DNA of 64,000 nucleotides from Streptococcus sp. S784/96/1 (lineage in GTDB: Bacteria > Bacillota > Bacilli > Lactobacillales > Streptococcaceae): contig NZ_CACVCC010000009.1 in assembly GCF_902729355.1 (NCBI RefSeq), positions 1 to 64,000 of the forward strand, written 5' to 3'. The notes beneath the pieces were generated by a model. That model saw nothing but the letters and a program-made list of their open reading frames with translations, made no database searches and had not been told where the DNA came from. A program made the translations under genes and the position numbers. Positions within the stretch are counted from its first letter, which is position 1. Every line of letters begins with the position of its first letter. Below are positions 19,400 to 28,823 of the stretch, piece after piece.

Positions 19400-20539
19400 T
19401 TAAAAGTTTAAGGCTTGTTCAAAATCAGCTAATAAGTCTTCGATATTTTCAATACCACAGGACAAGCGTAAGAGCCCATCAACTATTCCTTGTTCAACTC
19501 GTTCTTCAGGTGTTAAGCAAGCATGAGACATCGTTGCTGGATGCGATAGAATAGACTCTACACCACCTAAACTTACTGCTAAAATCGGAATTTGAATCCG
19601 TTTTGTAAATGTTAATAAGTCTTCCTTTGATCCCAATTCAAAAGACAAAACAGCACCACCATTCTTCGCTTGCATCATATGAATATCATGATTAGGATGA
19701 CTAGTCAATCCTGGATAATAAACATGCTTAATTTTAGGATGATGTTCCAAAAATTCTGCAAGAGTTTGAGCATTTTTGACTGCATGGTCTACACGAATTC
19801 CCATAGTTTTCATACCACGAAGAATCAGCCAAGCATCTTCTACCCCCAAAATTGCTCCAAAATTCTTTTGGAATAATTTCAGTTGGTGATAGTAGTCTTC
19901 ATTATTGGTCGCCGCCAAACCAGCTACAACATCACTGTGTCCATTGATGAATTTAGTAACACTTTCTACTACAATATCCACACCTAGAGCCAAGCAATCT
20001 TGGAAAAGAGAGGTCATAAAAGTGTTATCCGCAACTGTCATAATCCCCTTTTGGTTAGCAAGAGATACCAGCGCCTTAATATCACAGACTTTCAACAATG
20101 GATTGGATGGCGTTTCCATATAAATCATACGGGTATTCGGCTGAATAGCCGTAGCCACTTCATCCACATTTGCCAGATCAACAAAACTCGTTTTTATCTG
20201 ATATTTCGGCAAAATAGTAGTCGCAAATTGGCAAGTTCCTCCATATACTTCTTTAGGAAAAATGACATGGTCTCCCGCATTCAGCAACATGAGTACATTT
20301 GAAATAGCCCCCATACCAGAAGCAAAACTTACAGCATATGCTGCATTTTCTAAACAACGAAAGCCATCTTCAAGAGCATCTGTTGTTGGATTTGAAAAAC
20401 GTGTATAGAGATGTTTTTGCTGCGCGCAATAGAGTTCTGAATTGTTAAAAGTAGATGTTTGATAAATCGGTACAGAAGCTGCACCAGTATATTCATCCAA
20501 AACAGTATAGCCATGGAGTAGTTTTGTATTATCTTTCAT
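19400..20539 (-). CDS. PLP-dependent trans-sulfuration enzyme (C-S lyase type)
   Basis: A 379-residue Cys/Met-metabolism PLP enzyme. The Schiff-base Lys lies in SVTKFINGHSDVVAG (near residue 197), phosphate-binding residues in ASGMGAISN, and the Tyr/Arg segment in YTRFSNPTTDALE. The C-terminal LSCGIENIEDLLADFEQAL is typical. The family covers cystathionine gamma-synthase, cystathionine lyases and methionine gamma-lyase, and motifs do not separate them. Its start overlaps the ridA stop as ATGA. Pairing with RidA favours an elimination reaction that releases an enamine/imine. Confidence 0.87.
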   Translation of the reverse strand: MKDNTKLLHGYTVLDEYTGAASVPIYQTSTFNNSELYCAQQKHLYTRFSNPTTDALEDGFRCLENAAYAVSFASGMGAISNVLMLLNAGDHVIFPKEVYGGTCQFATTILPKYQIKTSFVDLANVDEVATAIQPNTRMIYMETPSNPLLKVCDIKALVSLANQKGIMTVADNTFMTSLFQDCLALGVDIVVESVTKFINGHSDVVAGLAATNNEDYYHQLKLFQKNFGAILGVEDAWLILRGMKTMGIRVDHAVKNAQTLAEFLEHHPKIKHVYYPGLTSHPNHDIHMMQAKNGGAVLSFELGSKEDLLTFTKRIQIPILAVSLGGVESILSHPATMSHACLTPEERVEQGIVDGLLRLSCGIENIEDLLADFEQALNF

Positions 20540-20922
20540 GAGAGAACCTCAGCGATTGCTTCAATTTCCACTAAAGCTCCCATCGGAAGATTCCCTACTT
20601 CAAATGCCGTCCGAGCTGGAAAACCATTTTGGAAAAAGGTCTGGTAAACACCATTAAAAGAATTAAAATCAGCGATATCGGCTAGGTAAACTGTCGTTTT
20701 AATAATCGCCTCCATGGACGATCCATTATCTTCTAAAATAGCTTTTATATTTTTCAAAGATTGCTCCACCTGCCACTCAATAGATGTTGGCTGATCAATT
20801 TTCCCAGTTTCAGCATTGATGGGTAATTGACCTGATGTAAAAATCAGGTTCCCCACCTTGCTAGCCGATGAATAACTGCCTACAGCTGCTGGAATTTTTG
20901 TACTTGTTAAACGTTCAATCAT
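20536..20922 (-). CDS. ridA: RidA/YjgF-family imine deaminase
   Basis: A 128-residue RidA-family protein with the usual opening (AAVGSYSSASKVGNLIFTSGQLPIN), the middle VEQSLKNIKAILEDNGSSM, and the C-terminal AFEVGNLPMGALVEIEAIA. RidA enzymes hydrolyse reactive enamine/imine products such as 2-aminoacrylate released by PLP eliminases. The arginine usual near the site is present only in PARTAFEVG. Being translationally coupled to the PLP enzyme (ATGA overlap) fits that role well. Confidence 0.92.
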   Translation of the reverse strand: MIERLTSTKIPAAVGSYSSASKVGNLIFTSGQLPINAETGKIDQPTSIEWQVEQSLKNIKAILEDNGSSMEAIIKTTVYLADIADFNSFNGVYQTFFQNGFPARTAFEVGNLPMGALVEIEAIAEVLS

Positions 20923-20939
20923 ATTTTCACCTCATTTAT

Positions 20940-22397
20940 TCAGCAGGAATTAAGTTTCCCCTCTCCCTGCCTTGTTTTTTCTATTGCGATTTTTTTTTTT
21001 TCAATCATTTGTTCCTGCGTCTGTTTACGCATGTGTTGCCAAATCATCAAGATAAATGGCAAGACAATATAACCAATCACCATTGCCACAATCGCAAAGG
21101 TATTTGGAAGTACACTTCCATCTTCAAGAACAATCGTAAATTGTTGCGTCCAGCTAAAATTGTAGAGTAAAACAACTGTTAAAATCACGGCAATTCCTGG
21201 AATAATCACATCTACAACAAAGTTTTTCTTAACATCTTGAAGGGCTTGCCCACGTTCCCGTCCAAAATAGAATACCATGACTGCTAACGGTACAACGATA
21301 AACTGGATAAAACGCGAAATAGAGCTCAATACCATGATACTTGTCATATCAAATCGGAAGGCCATTGGCAATAGAATGGCGATTCCAATTGTTATGAAGA
21401 AGGCTACCACTGGAAAATCTTTATCTGTACGTTTCGCAAAGAAAACTGGAATCTGTCCTTGAAGAGCCATCGCCTCTAAAATACGTGGAGTGTGGAAAGA
21501 AGCTGCAACATTTATACCAAACATAGACACCAAGGCTCCGAGAATAATGACACTACGGATGATCGGATTGCTAAAAACATCTGCCAAGGCAACAACTTCT
21601 GTTGTACTAATAATAGCTTGTGGATTAATCATCATAGCAACACCTACAATACCAACATAAATAGCTGCTACAATAGCAATTGCAAGTGGAATAGCACGTG
21701 GAAGATTTTTTTCCGGTTCTTCCATATCTTCTGCTCCACTTGCCACACTTTCAAAACCTGTAAAGGCATAAAATGCTGCAATTACCGCCATTACCCAACT
21801 AGAAATATCCATATTATAACCAAGTGGCACACCAGCAGCATCTGTCAAAGTGTGAATATTGCCAAATTCGTTGACCTGTGTAAAGAGGACAATTCCTAAA
21901 CCAACTACAATAGTTGTAATCAAGGCACCCACCTTCCCAAGCGTTGATAGATTATTAATAATCTCAAGGAATCGAGTACCTGCTAAATTAATAGCTAATA
22001 GAATGCCCATCAAACAAATAAAACCAACTGTTACCAATAAAAGATTACTGCTATCTAACTTGAAAATGCTAAGAACCGTTTTGACAACACCCGTTCCCAT
22101 AACGCCCCAGGCAATACTTGCTGCGATGTAGCGCGTAATTCCAACATAAAATCCGAGATTATCGCCAAAGGCTGCCTTAGTATAAGCATATGCAGCCCCA
22201 CCTTTTGAAACATACTTGGCAGCTGCCGCAAACGTAATCGCTAATACCGCCGCAAAAATAGCTGCAAAAGAGTAAATCAATAGCGCTTTGTCGCCTGATT
22301 TGGCCACTACCGCACCAGGCGAAAGGAAAATTCCTGTCCCAATAATAGAGTTAATTGTCAATAATACAATAGAATAGAATCCTAATTTCTTTTTCAT
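20940..22397 (-). CDS. APC-family amino acid permease
   Basis: A 485-residue APC-superfamily transporter with about 12 hydrophobic segments. It opens KKKLGFYSIVLLTINSIIGTGIFLSPG with the family GTGIF substrate-backbone motif, and has GFESVASGAEDMEEPEKNLPRAIPLAI near residue 220. It imports an amino acid or amine with protons or by exchange. The C-terminal tail is charged and is encoded over a run of twelve A residues (12 T at 20990-21001), a possible slippage point. It sits between the C26 hydrolase and RidA in the same operon. Confidence 0.88.
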   Translation of the reverse strand: MKKKLGFYSIVLLTINSIIGTGIFLSPGAVVAKSGDKALLIYSFAAIFAAVLAITFAAAAKYVSKGGAAYAYTKAAFGDNLGFYVGITRYIAASIAWGVMGTGVVKTVLSIFKLDSSNLLLVTVGFICLMGILLAINLAGTRFLEIINNLSTLGKVGALITTIVVGLGIVLFTQVNEFGNIHTLTDAAGVPLGYNMDISSWVMAVIAAFYAFTGFESVASGAEDMEEPEKNLPRAIPLAIAIVAAIYVGIVGVAMMINPQAIISTTEVVALADVFSNPIIRSVIILGALVSMFGINVAASFHTPRILEAMALQGQIPVFFAKRTDKDFPVVAFFITIGIAILLPMAFRFDMTSIMVLSSISRFIQFIVVPLAVMVFYFGRERGQALQDVKKNFVVDVIIPGIAVILTVVLLYNFSWTQQFTIVLEDGSVLPNTFAIVAMVIGYIVLPFILMIWQHMRKQTQEQMIEKKKIAIEKTRQGEGKLNSC

Positions 22398-22415
22398 GAT
22401 AAAAACCTGTACTTT

Positions 22416-23195
22416 CTAACTAACCAACTCAGTCGCTTTTTCAACACGAGCTACTGGTTTAACCTTTGCTTCCTCAATAAATGCTTTAAAGAGCTGATTC
22501 ATTTCTAGTATACTCTTATGTAGCATCTCTGGATGCCACTGTACGCCAATCATAAAACGATAATCAGTATGTTCAATAGCTTCAACCACACCATCCATCG
22601 CGCGTGCGACAACTCGCAAGTTCTCTCCTACTTCACGTACAATCTGGTGATGGAAAGAATTAACTAACATTTTTTCCTGCCCAAAAATCTGCATCAAGAG
22701 CGAGTCCTTTTCCAGAATAATAGAATGTGTTGCTAAATCTGGATAATGCTCCTGCCAATGCTTCAAAAAAGGTTGATTGGCATAAGATAAATCTTGCCAT
22801 AGAGTCCCGCCATGGTTTACATTGATAATCTGAGCTCCACGACAAATGCCTAAAATAGGAATATTTTTCTCTTTAGCTTTTTCAAGCAAAGCAAAGTCAA
22901 ACTGGTCACGTGCTGGGAAAGTATCTCCCAATTTTGGACTTGGTTCTTCACCATAGTTCAACGGACAGATATCATGCCCGCCTGATAATAACAAACCGTC
23001 AATCCCTTCCATATAACCATCTAAAACTTCTCGATCAGAAGAAACCGGTAGAATCATCGGAATTCCACCATTTTGCGTAATCGAATGAACGTAGTCTTCA
23101 TTAACATAGGCACGGTGGTAACCAGGAAACATCCCTCCTTGATCTACGATAATACTGGCAGAAATACCAATAATCGGTGTTTTTTTATAACACAT
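22416..23195 (-). CDS. Class I amidotransferase, peptidase C26 (gamma-glutamyl hydrolase type)
   Basis: A 259-residue glutamine-amidotransferase-like hydrolase of the PuuD/C26 type. The catalytic Cys is in ILGICRGAQIIN (about residue 115), His/Glu are in MIGVQWHPE, and the N-terminus PIIGISAS with GGIPMILP is typical. Relatives cleave gamma-glutamyl amide bonds, such as gamma-glutamyl-GABA. The start at the second ATG follows AAGGAG with good spacing. First gene of the operon, behind a promoter overlapped by a cre-like site. Confidence 0.88.
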   Translation of the reverse strand: MCYKKTPIIGISASIIVDQGGMFPGYHRAYVNEDYVHSITQNGGIPMILPVSSDREVLDGYMEGIDGLLLSGGHDICPLNYGEEPSPKLGDTFPARDQFDFALLEKAKEKNIPILGICRGAQIINVNHGGTLWQDLSYANQPFLKHWQEHYPDLATHSIILEKDSLLMQIFGQEKMLVNSFHHQIVREVGENLRVVARAMDGVVEAIEHTDYRFMIGVQWHPEMLHKSILEMNQLFKAFIEEAKVKPVARVEKATELVS

Positions 23196-23244
23196 ATCCA
23201 TCTCCTTTATAGATATTTATTTTTTTATAATTTTTTATAAATAC

Positions 23245-23273
23245 ATCATACTACTTTTTGTTACCGTTTGCAA
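23245..23273 (-). promoter_or_regulatory. Promoter of the C26-permease-RidA operon with cre
   Basis: Minus strand: -35 TTGCAA, 17-base spacer, -10 TATGAT. The cre-like sequence TGCAAACGGTAACA (23259-23272) matches TGWAANCGNTNWCA at 13 of 14 positions and covers the -35, so CcpA would block RNA polymerase. Confidence 0.75.
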
Positions 23274-23362
23274 TATATTTTTATAATTTTTTTTAAAAAT
23301 ATAATTATCTATATTTTTTGATGGTTCTAAAACTAAGTTATCGACTTTAAGAGCATCAAAAA

Positions 23363-23427
23363 AACATCTCAGAGAGATATAATATAAGTTCACTACAAAC
23401 ATATTTAGAAGCTTTCTCTGAGATGAA
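23363..23427. repeat. Inverted repeat at IS remnant
   Basis: CATCTCAGAGA (23365-23375) and TCTCTGAGATG (23415-23425) form an 11-bp perfect inverted repeat with a 39-base gap, next to the transposase fragments. It could be a former IS terminus or a terminator-like stem. Confidence 0.4.
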
Positions 23428-23511
23428 ATATCATTTATACTAGAAATCAGACACTTGACAATCACGGAACAGTATCCGATTGAATATTGGAAACGGTAAA
23501 GGAAAATCCAA

Positions 23512-23600
23512 TTGACAAATAGGCAAATTGCTAAGGAAAGCACCGGAAAAGATTCATAATAGAATCAAACGAGGTCCCCATCATCCAACCAGTCCATAAA
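23512..23600 (+). pseudogene. IS30-type transposase N-terminal fragment
   Basis: LTNRQIA is followed, in another frame, by LLRKAPEKIHNRIKRGPHHP and a stop. This is the helix-turn-helix of IS30-family transposases (RQIAKxLGKAPxTIxxEIKRG). The frame change and the stop show that it is a dead fragment. Confidence 0.65.
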
Positions 23601-23664
23601 CCGCTAACTGTACTCAGCTTATCTACAAGGGTAATAGATAGAGTTCAGTTCGCAAGTTTTATCT

Positions 23665-23812
23665 GAGATGTTTTATGAGTTTGAGAACATACTCCAGTCT
23701 TTTGAGAACTTGGAAACAGCGATTACAGATTACATTTTTTATGACAACAACAAACGTATTAAAACTAAAAAGACTTAGTCCTGTACAATGCAGAACTAAA
23801 TCCTTTCAATAA
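23665..23812 (+). pseudogene. IS3-family transposase C-terminal fragment
   Basis: The frame reads EMFYEFENILQSFENLETAI, TDYIFYDNNKRIKTKKT and a stop, then after a one-base shift LSPVQCRTKSFQ and a stop. This is the conserved C-terminus of IS3-family OrfB (YIxYYNxKRIKxKLKGLSPVQYRTxSF). Only this tail remains, downstream of the IS30-like piece, so the spacer has been hit by more than one element. Confidence 0.8.
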
Positions 23813-23857
23813 CTATTTCTCTAACTTTTCAAGTCAGTACTATGCTAATCCTTTTCA

Positions 23858-26392
23858 TTATTTTGCTAAAAGTTGAGCTGACACAGCAGCTTTATTAGCC
23901 TCAATTAGTGCTACACGCGCTGAAATCTCTTTAATCCCCATAGAGATATTGCGACTCAAAGACATATCAGATAATTGTGGCTCAAAGAATGCTTTATATT
24001 CTGCTAAGCGTCCTTCTGTCCTAAAGATTGCTGCTGGAATGATAACAAATTTATCAAAACTCATATCTCCACCAAGAGCTCCTTTTATCCAATCCCAATC
24101 TTGACGAGCCCACGACCAAACTGCCTCTTGTGCAAATGATTTACGAAGGAAAGTCGCATACCACGTTGAGAGATCCTGAGGCTTAATAATATCTTTATTT
24201 TCAAACGCTTCAATAATTGTTTGAAGTGTCTGGATATCCTGCGTCTCAGTAAGCGCTGCTGCTAATTGACGTTGGAAGACACCATCTGTTGTTTCAGAAT
24301 AAGTATTTAACAATAGTTTTGTCAATTCAGCGGTCTCAGCATGTCTCACCTGGTTAATCAAAACAAAGGAACGAACTGCTGCTGGAATATTCGCAATATT
24401 ATCTTTATATTCTTCAAAAATAACTTTTGCTTTTTCAATAGCCGTAGCATTGTCTGCATAAAGCATATTTGCAATAGCATATTGACGAACAAACTCATCT
24501 TCGTCTGTCTCACCCTCTTGTTTATCAAAACCAAGACGCTCATAATTTCTATGGAAAATGCTCTCTATCATTGATTTGAAAGCAGTTTCTTCTTCACTAC
24601 CTTCTTCGATAAAACGTTTTAATCCATCTAAAACATAGTTAATCGCATCTAGAACGGTATAATCTGTTTCTTCCGTCAACTCAGCTACTAATGGAATTAA
24701 TTCACTGTAAGAAATAACACCACTTTCAGCTAGGAAACGACGTTCTTGAATCACTTGAAGTTTTGAAATTTTATCTAAACTTGGCCAGTTAAACATAATC
24801 CTATCAAGTAATTCTCCCTCATATTTGCTGAGGTAGTGCGCTGTATTACCGGTATTAAAGAGCAAAGCTCCTTCGTTTTGGCTAGCTAGCTCACTAAAGT
24901 TTGGTACCGTTACCGATTCTTCTGTTAACGTATCTGGTAAACCAGTCCAACTGCTATTGAGTGGCACTTGCCATAGACGACCACTTTCCTCATTTTCACC
25001 AATAAAGAATTGTTTTTGGGAAATGGTTAATGTATCATTTTCAACGGTTGCACTTACTAATGGATATCCTGGTTGTTCTAACCATGAATCCATAAAGGCT
25101 GCAACATCACGCCCTGAAGCTTCTGAAAGGGCATTCCAAAGGTCACGTCCAATAGTATTACCATACTGATGACGTTCAAAGTAAATTTTAAGCCCTGCAC
25201 GGAAATCATCGTCTCCCAACCAGCGGCGAAGCATATGCATCAAACGGCTTCCCTTCGCGTAAACAATAGCTGGGTCAAATAAGGTATTAATTTCATCAGG
25301 ATGGTTAACTTCAACATGTACTGATTGAACACCATCCGTTGCATCACGTTTAAGGGCTGCTGGAACTCCTGATGTCTGGAAATCTTCTAAAATATTCCAA
25401 GTTGGTTCAATCGCATCAACTGCAATATATTCCATCATATTGGCAAATGATTCATTGAGCCATAGGTCATCCCACCACTGCATTGTCACCAAGTTACCAA
25501 ACCATTGGTGAGCTACTTCGTGAGCAATTACAAGAGCAACTTGTTGGCGACTTGATACTGTTGAATTGTCATCAACTAAGAGATAAACCTCACGATAAGT
25601 CACAAGTCCCCAGTTTTCCATAGCTCCAGCAGAGAAATCTGGCAAACCAACATGAAGACATTGAGGAATTGGGTATTTGACACCAAAATAATCTTCGTAG
25701 AACTCAATCACACGCACCGCAATATCCAATGAAAAATCAAGTTCACTCAATTTGTGAGCTTTCGTCGCATAAGAACCAACAAGAGTTCCATTTTTAGTAT
25801 AGGCTGTTTTACCGTGTAAATCACCGAGAGCAAAGGCTAATAAATAAGATGACATGCGTGGTGTTGTATCAAAAGTCCATACGCCAGTCTCTTGACGACG
25901 CTCACTATTAGTTTCTGGCATATTTGACAAGGCAATTTCACCCTCTCCTTGGTCAAACTTCACTGAGAAATCAAAAGTAGCTTTTGCTTCTGGTTCATCA
26001 ATACATGGGAAGGCTTGGCGAGCAAAGTGACTTTCAAATTGTGTTGAAATAACTTCCTTTTTCACACCATCAACCGTATAATAAGATGGGTATATACCAG
26101 ACATGTTATCTGTAATGTAACCTGAAAATTCAACAACAAGTGTCAAACTCCCTGTTTCAGGTAAGTCAATATGTACTGCTTCATTGTCATCATCTATATG
26201 GAAAGTTAATTTTTCGTTATCCAACAAAACAGACGTAATCGTTAAATCTTTTTGATGCAACGACATTTGGTTATCCAAGGCTTCACCACTAATAGCAACA
26301 TTACCATTAAAGGTTTTACTTGGTCGATCAATATCCAAGAAAAGATTATAATTTTCTGGAATGAATTTAGTAATCAGACGTTCTACTGACAT
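23858..26392 (-). CDS. pepN: Aminopeptidase N (lysyl aminopeptidase)
   Basis: An 844-residue M1 zinc aminopeptidase. The exopeptidase motif GAMENWG is near residue 257, zinc motif HEVAHQWFGNLV near 291, with the downstream Glu in NESFANMMEYIA, and a catalytic Tyr is expected around 375. It cleaves single N-terminal residues from peptides in the cytoplasm and supports growth of lactic bacteria on casein or host peptides. It lies after phoU, separated by a strong terminator, so it has its own promoter. Length matches lactic PepN. Confidence 0.96.
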   Translation of the reverse strand: MSVERLITKFIPENYNLFLDIDRPSKTFNGNVAISGEALDNQMSLHQKDLTITSVLLDNEKLTFHIDDDNEAVHIDLPETGSLTLVVEFSGYITDNMSGIYPSYYTVDGVKKEVISTQFESHFARQAFPCIDEPEAKATFDFSVKFDQGEGEIALSNMPETNSERRQETGVWTFDTTPRMSSYLLAFALGDLHGKTAYTKNGTLVGSYATKAHKLSELDFSLDIAVRVIEFYEDYFGVKYPIPQCLHVGLPDFSAGAMENWGLVTYREVYLLVDDNSTVSSRQQVALVIAHEVAHQWFGNLVTMQWWDDLWLNESFANMMEYIAVDAIEPTWNILEDFQTSGVPAALKRDATDGVQSVHVEVNHPDEINTLFDPAIVYAKGSRLMHMLRRWLGDDDFRAGLKIYFERHQYGNTIGRDLWNALSEASGRDVAAFMDSWLEQPGYPLVSATVENDTLTISQKQFFIGENEESGRLWQVPLNSSWTGLPDTLTEESVTVPNFSELASQNEGALLFNTGNTAHYLSKYEGELLDRIMFNWPSLDKISKLQVIQERRFLAESGVISYSELIPLVAELTEETDYTVLDAINYVLDGLKRFIEEGSEEETAFKSMIESIFHRNYERLGFDKQEGETDEDEFVRQYAIANMLYADNATAIEKAKVIFEEYKDNIANIPAAVRSFVLINQVRHAETAELTKLLLNTYSETTDGVFQRQLAAALTETQDIQTLQTIIEAFENKDIIKPQDLSTWYATFLRKSFAQEAVWSWARQDWDWIKGALGGDMSFDKFVIIPAAIFRTEGRLAEYKAFFEPQLSDMSLSRNISMGIKEISARVALIEANKAAVSAQLLAK

Positions 26393-26414
26393 AACATTCT
26401 CCTAAATCTAAAAA

Positions 26415-26443
26415 AAAATGAGTAGATTAATACTACTCATTTT
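26415..26443 (-). terminator. Terminator of the pst-phoU operon
   Basis: Perfect 11-bp stem AAAATGAGTAG / CTACTCATTTT with a 7-base loop. On the minus strand a run of about nine T follows, 11 bases past the phoU stop. Confidence 0.92.
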
Positions 26444-26453
26444 ACCATATTTT

Positions 26454-27107
26454 TTATAATTCAACAATTTTTCCTGTTTTGAGGTAGACAACCCACTCAC
26501 AGATATTTTTAGCGTAGTCTCCGATACGTTCTAAGTACATTAAAACTTGGAAATATTCTTTTCCTGCAAATACCGTGTCTGGATTTTCACGAATACGTTT
26601 AACAGCAAGATTTTGAATGTCTTTGAACATGTTGTCAATTAGTTCATCTGACGCAGCTATTTCATAAGCTTTTTCATCATCACCTGACATGTAGACTTCA
26701 AGTGCTTCTTCTACCATTCGCTTAACATCTTTCCCCATTTTGCGAATTTCTTCTTCTACTTCGGCAATACGTTCTTCACCCTTGGTACGAATAGTCGCTT
26801 TGGCAATAGCTGAAGCATGGTCTCCCATACGCTCCACATCACTCGAGGCCTTCAAAACAGTGATAACAGTTCGTAAATCATGTGCCACTGGTTGCTGAAG
26901 CGCAATGATTTCAAGAGATTTTTTTTCTAAGCGTGTTTCGTAAGCATTAACAATATCATCACTTTCGATAACTTCCTTAGCCATTTCACGGTCATGCGTT
27001 ACAAATGAACGAACGGCATTGTTAATTTGAGCTAAAACTTCAGTCCCCATTGCGTAAAATTGATTGTGAAGTTTAGATAATTCTTCTTCAAATTGTGCAC
27101 GTAACAT
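26454..27107 (-). CDS. phoU: Phosphate transport regulator PhoU
   Basis: A 217-residue all-helical PhoU with two repeats of the three-helix unit. The metal-binding motifs are E-R-M-G-D-H-A (DVERMGDHASAIA) and the second-repeat ERIGDYAKNICEW. It couples Pst transporter activity to phosphate signalling and limits uptake. Last gene of pstSCABB-phoU, with a 29-base gap after pstB. Confidence 0.95.
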   Translation of the reverse strand: MLRAQFEEELSKLHNQFYAMGTEVLAQINNAVRSFVTHDREMAKEVIESDDIVNAYETRLEKKSLEIIALQQPVAHDLRTVITVLKASSDVERMGDHASAIAKATIRTKGEERIAEVEEEIRKMGKDVKRMVEEALEVYMSGDDEKAYEIAASDELIDNMFKDIQNLAVKRIRENPDTVFAGKEYFQVLMYLERIGDYAKNICEWVVYLKTGKIVEL

Positions 27108-27136
27108 ATATTTTTCCTTTCGTAAGTCGTAAGAGA

Positions 27137-27895
27137 TTACCCAAATTTACCAGAAATATAGTCTTCGGTTTCTTTATTTTTAGGACTGAGGAACATTTCT
27201 TTGGTTTTATCATATTCAATGAGAGTACCATCTAAGAAGAAACCTGTACGGTCTGAAATCCTCGATGCTTGTTGCATTGATCGTGTGACAAGAAGTAATG
27301 TATACTCTTTTTTCAATCCGAAAAGAGTATCCTCAATTTTTCCAGCAGAAATCGGATCAAGAGCGGATGTAGGTTCATCCATTAACAAAATTTTCGGACT
27401 ATTTGCCAAAACTCGAGCAATACAGACACGTTGTTGTTGTCCACCAGATAACCCTAGCGATGAATCATGAAGCCGATCTTTAACTTCATCCCAAATTGAA
27501 GCTCTAATTAAAGATTTTTCAACTGCTTCATCTAAGATGGACTTGTCTTTAATTCCTTTTAGACGAAGACCGTAGACAACATTCTCATAAATTGACATTG
27601 GGAAAGGATTGGGCTGCTGAAAGACCATCCCAATTTCTTTACGAAGTTCTACTGCATCCGTACTCGGGCTATAAATATTATGCCCATTATAGCTGATTGA
27701 GCCTGTTAGAGTCCATTCAGGGTTCAAATCTCCCATACGATTAATTGCACGTAGTAAAGTTGATTTCCCTGAACCAGATGGTCCGATTAGAGCCGTTATT
27801 TCATTGGGGTGAAAATCCATACTAACACTGTTTAAAGCTTTTTTCTGGCTATAGTAAACCGACAAGTCTTTCACTTGTAAAATAGGTTCTGACAT
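27137..27895 (-). CDS. pstB: Phosphate ABC transporter ATPase PstB (copy 1)
   Basis: A 252-residue ABC ATPase. Walker A is [18 protein letters not shown]-loop [16 protein letters not shown], signature [19 protein letters not shown] and Walker [14 protein letters not shown]. Instead of the usual H-loop His in VTHNMQQA it reads VTRSMQQAS, so the switch histidine is replaced by Arg. It powers PstCA phosphate import. The neighbouring copy keeps the His, so this one may be the regulatory or weaker half of a heterodimer. Confidence 0.95.
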   Translation of the reverse strand: MSEPILQVKDLSVYYSQKKALNSVSMDFHPNEITALIGPSGSGKSTLLRAINRMGDLNPEWTLTGSISYNGHNIYSPSTDAVELRKEIGMVFQQPNPFPMSIYENVVYGLRLKGIKDKSILDEAVEKSLIRASIWDEVKDRLHDSSLGLSGGQQQRVCIARVLANSPKILLMDEPTSALDPISAGKIEDTLFGLKKEYTLLLVTRSMQQASRISDRTGFFLDGTLIEYDKTKEMFLSPKNKETEDYISGKFG

Positions 27896-27903
27896 GGTAC
27901 CTC

Positions 27904-28707
27904 CTATCCAAAATGTCCTGTAACATAATCATTAGTCGACTTAAGAGTCGCATTTTGGAAGATATTTTTGGTTTTATCATATTCAATCAAATCCCCCAGA
28001 TAGAAAAATGCTGTGTAGTCGCTAGCACGAGCAGCCTGTTGCATATTGTGAGTTACAATGATGATAGAGTAATTTTCTTTAAGGTCAAACATGGTTTCTT
28101 CTAACTGCATGGTTGCAATTGGATCAAGGTTTGAAGCTGGTTCATCCATCAATAAAATATCCGGTTTAACAGCAATTGCACGAGCAATACAAAGTTTTTG
28201 TTGTTGACCACCTGAAAGCGTGAAAGCAGATTTATGAAGACTATCTTTAACCTGTTCCCAAAGCGCTGCTTGTTTCAAAGACGTTTCAACGATTTCATCC
28301 AGAACTTTTTTATCTCGCATTCCTGCACGTTCATATGCAAAAGTAATGTTTTTATAAATAGATTTTGCAAATGGATTTGGACGTTGGAATACCATTCCAA
28401 TATGTTTACGCATTTCATAGACATTGATTTCTGGAGCATTAATATTGATTCCCTGATAAGTAATTTCTCCAGTTACCTTAGCGATATCAATGGTGTCATT
28501 CATACGATTAAGGCTACGAAGAAAGGTTGATTTTCCACAGCCCGACGGACCAATAAGAGCCGTAATTTTATTTTTTTCGAACTGCATATCAATTCCCTTA
28601 ATAGCTTCCTTTTGACCATAATAAACATGAAGGTCTTTAGTAGAAAGGATTGTTTTTTCTTCCGGGAAAGTAATAATATGACGTTCATTCCAGTTATATT
28701 CTGACAT
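27904..28707 (-). CDS. pstB: Phosphate ABC transporter ATPase PstB (copy 2)
   Basis: A 267-residue PstB with Walker [19 protein letters not shown]-loop [16 protein letters not shown], signature [19 protein letters not shown], Walker [15 protein letters not shown] and an intact H-loop [13 protein letters not shown]. Two adjacent pstB genes are normal in streptococci. A heterodimer with copy 1 is an inference. It lies between pstA (116-base gap) and copy 1 (8-base gap). Confidence 0.95.
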   Translation of the reverse strand: MSEYNWNERHIITFPEEKTILSTKDLHVYYGQKEAIKGIDMQFEKNKITALIGPSGCGKSTFLRSLNRMNDTIDIAKVTGEITYQGININAPEINVYEMRKHIGMVFQRPNPFAKSIYKNITFAYERAGMRDKKVLDEIVETSLKQAALWEQVKDSLHKSAFTLSGGQQQKLCIARAIAVKPDILLMDEPASNLDPIATMQLEETMFDLKENYSIIIVTHNMQQAARASDYTAFFYLGDLIEYDKTKNIFQNATLKSTNDYVTGHFG

Positions 28708-28823
28708 GTGGTCTCCTTATAGTAAGATACCTAGCCAGTGACCTATGTTCCACTCAAAATGAAACTGAGCAACAACAGACATCTAAATGTCTCTCATATT
28801 TTCATAGGTATGGCGGTATGACA

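Noticed and set aside
23235-23543. 102-residue minus-strand open frame
   Set aside because: Low-complexity translation lying in IS remnant sequence without ribosome site or domain.
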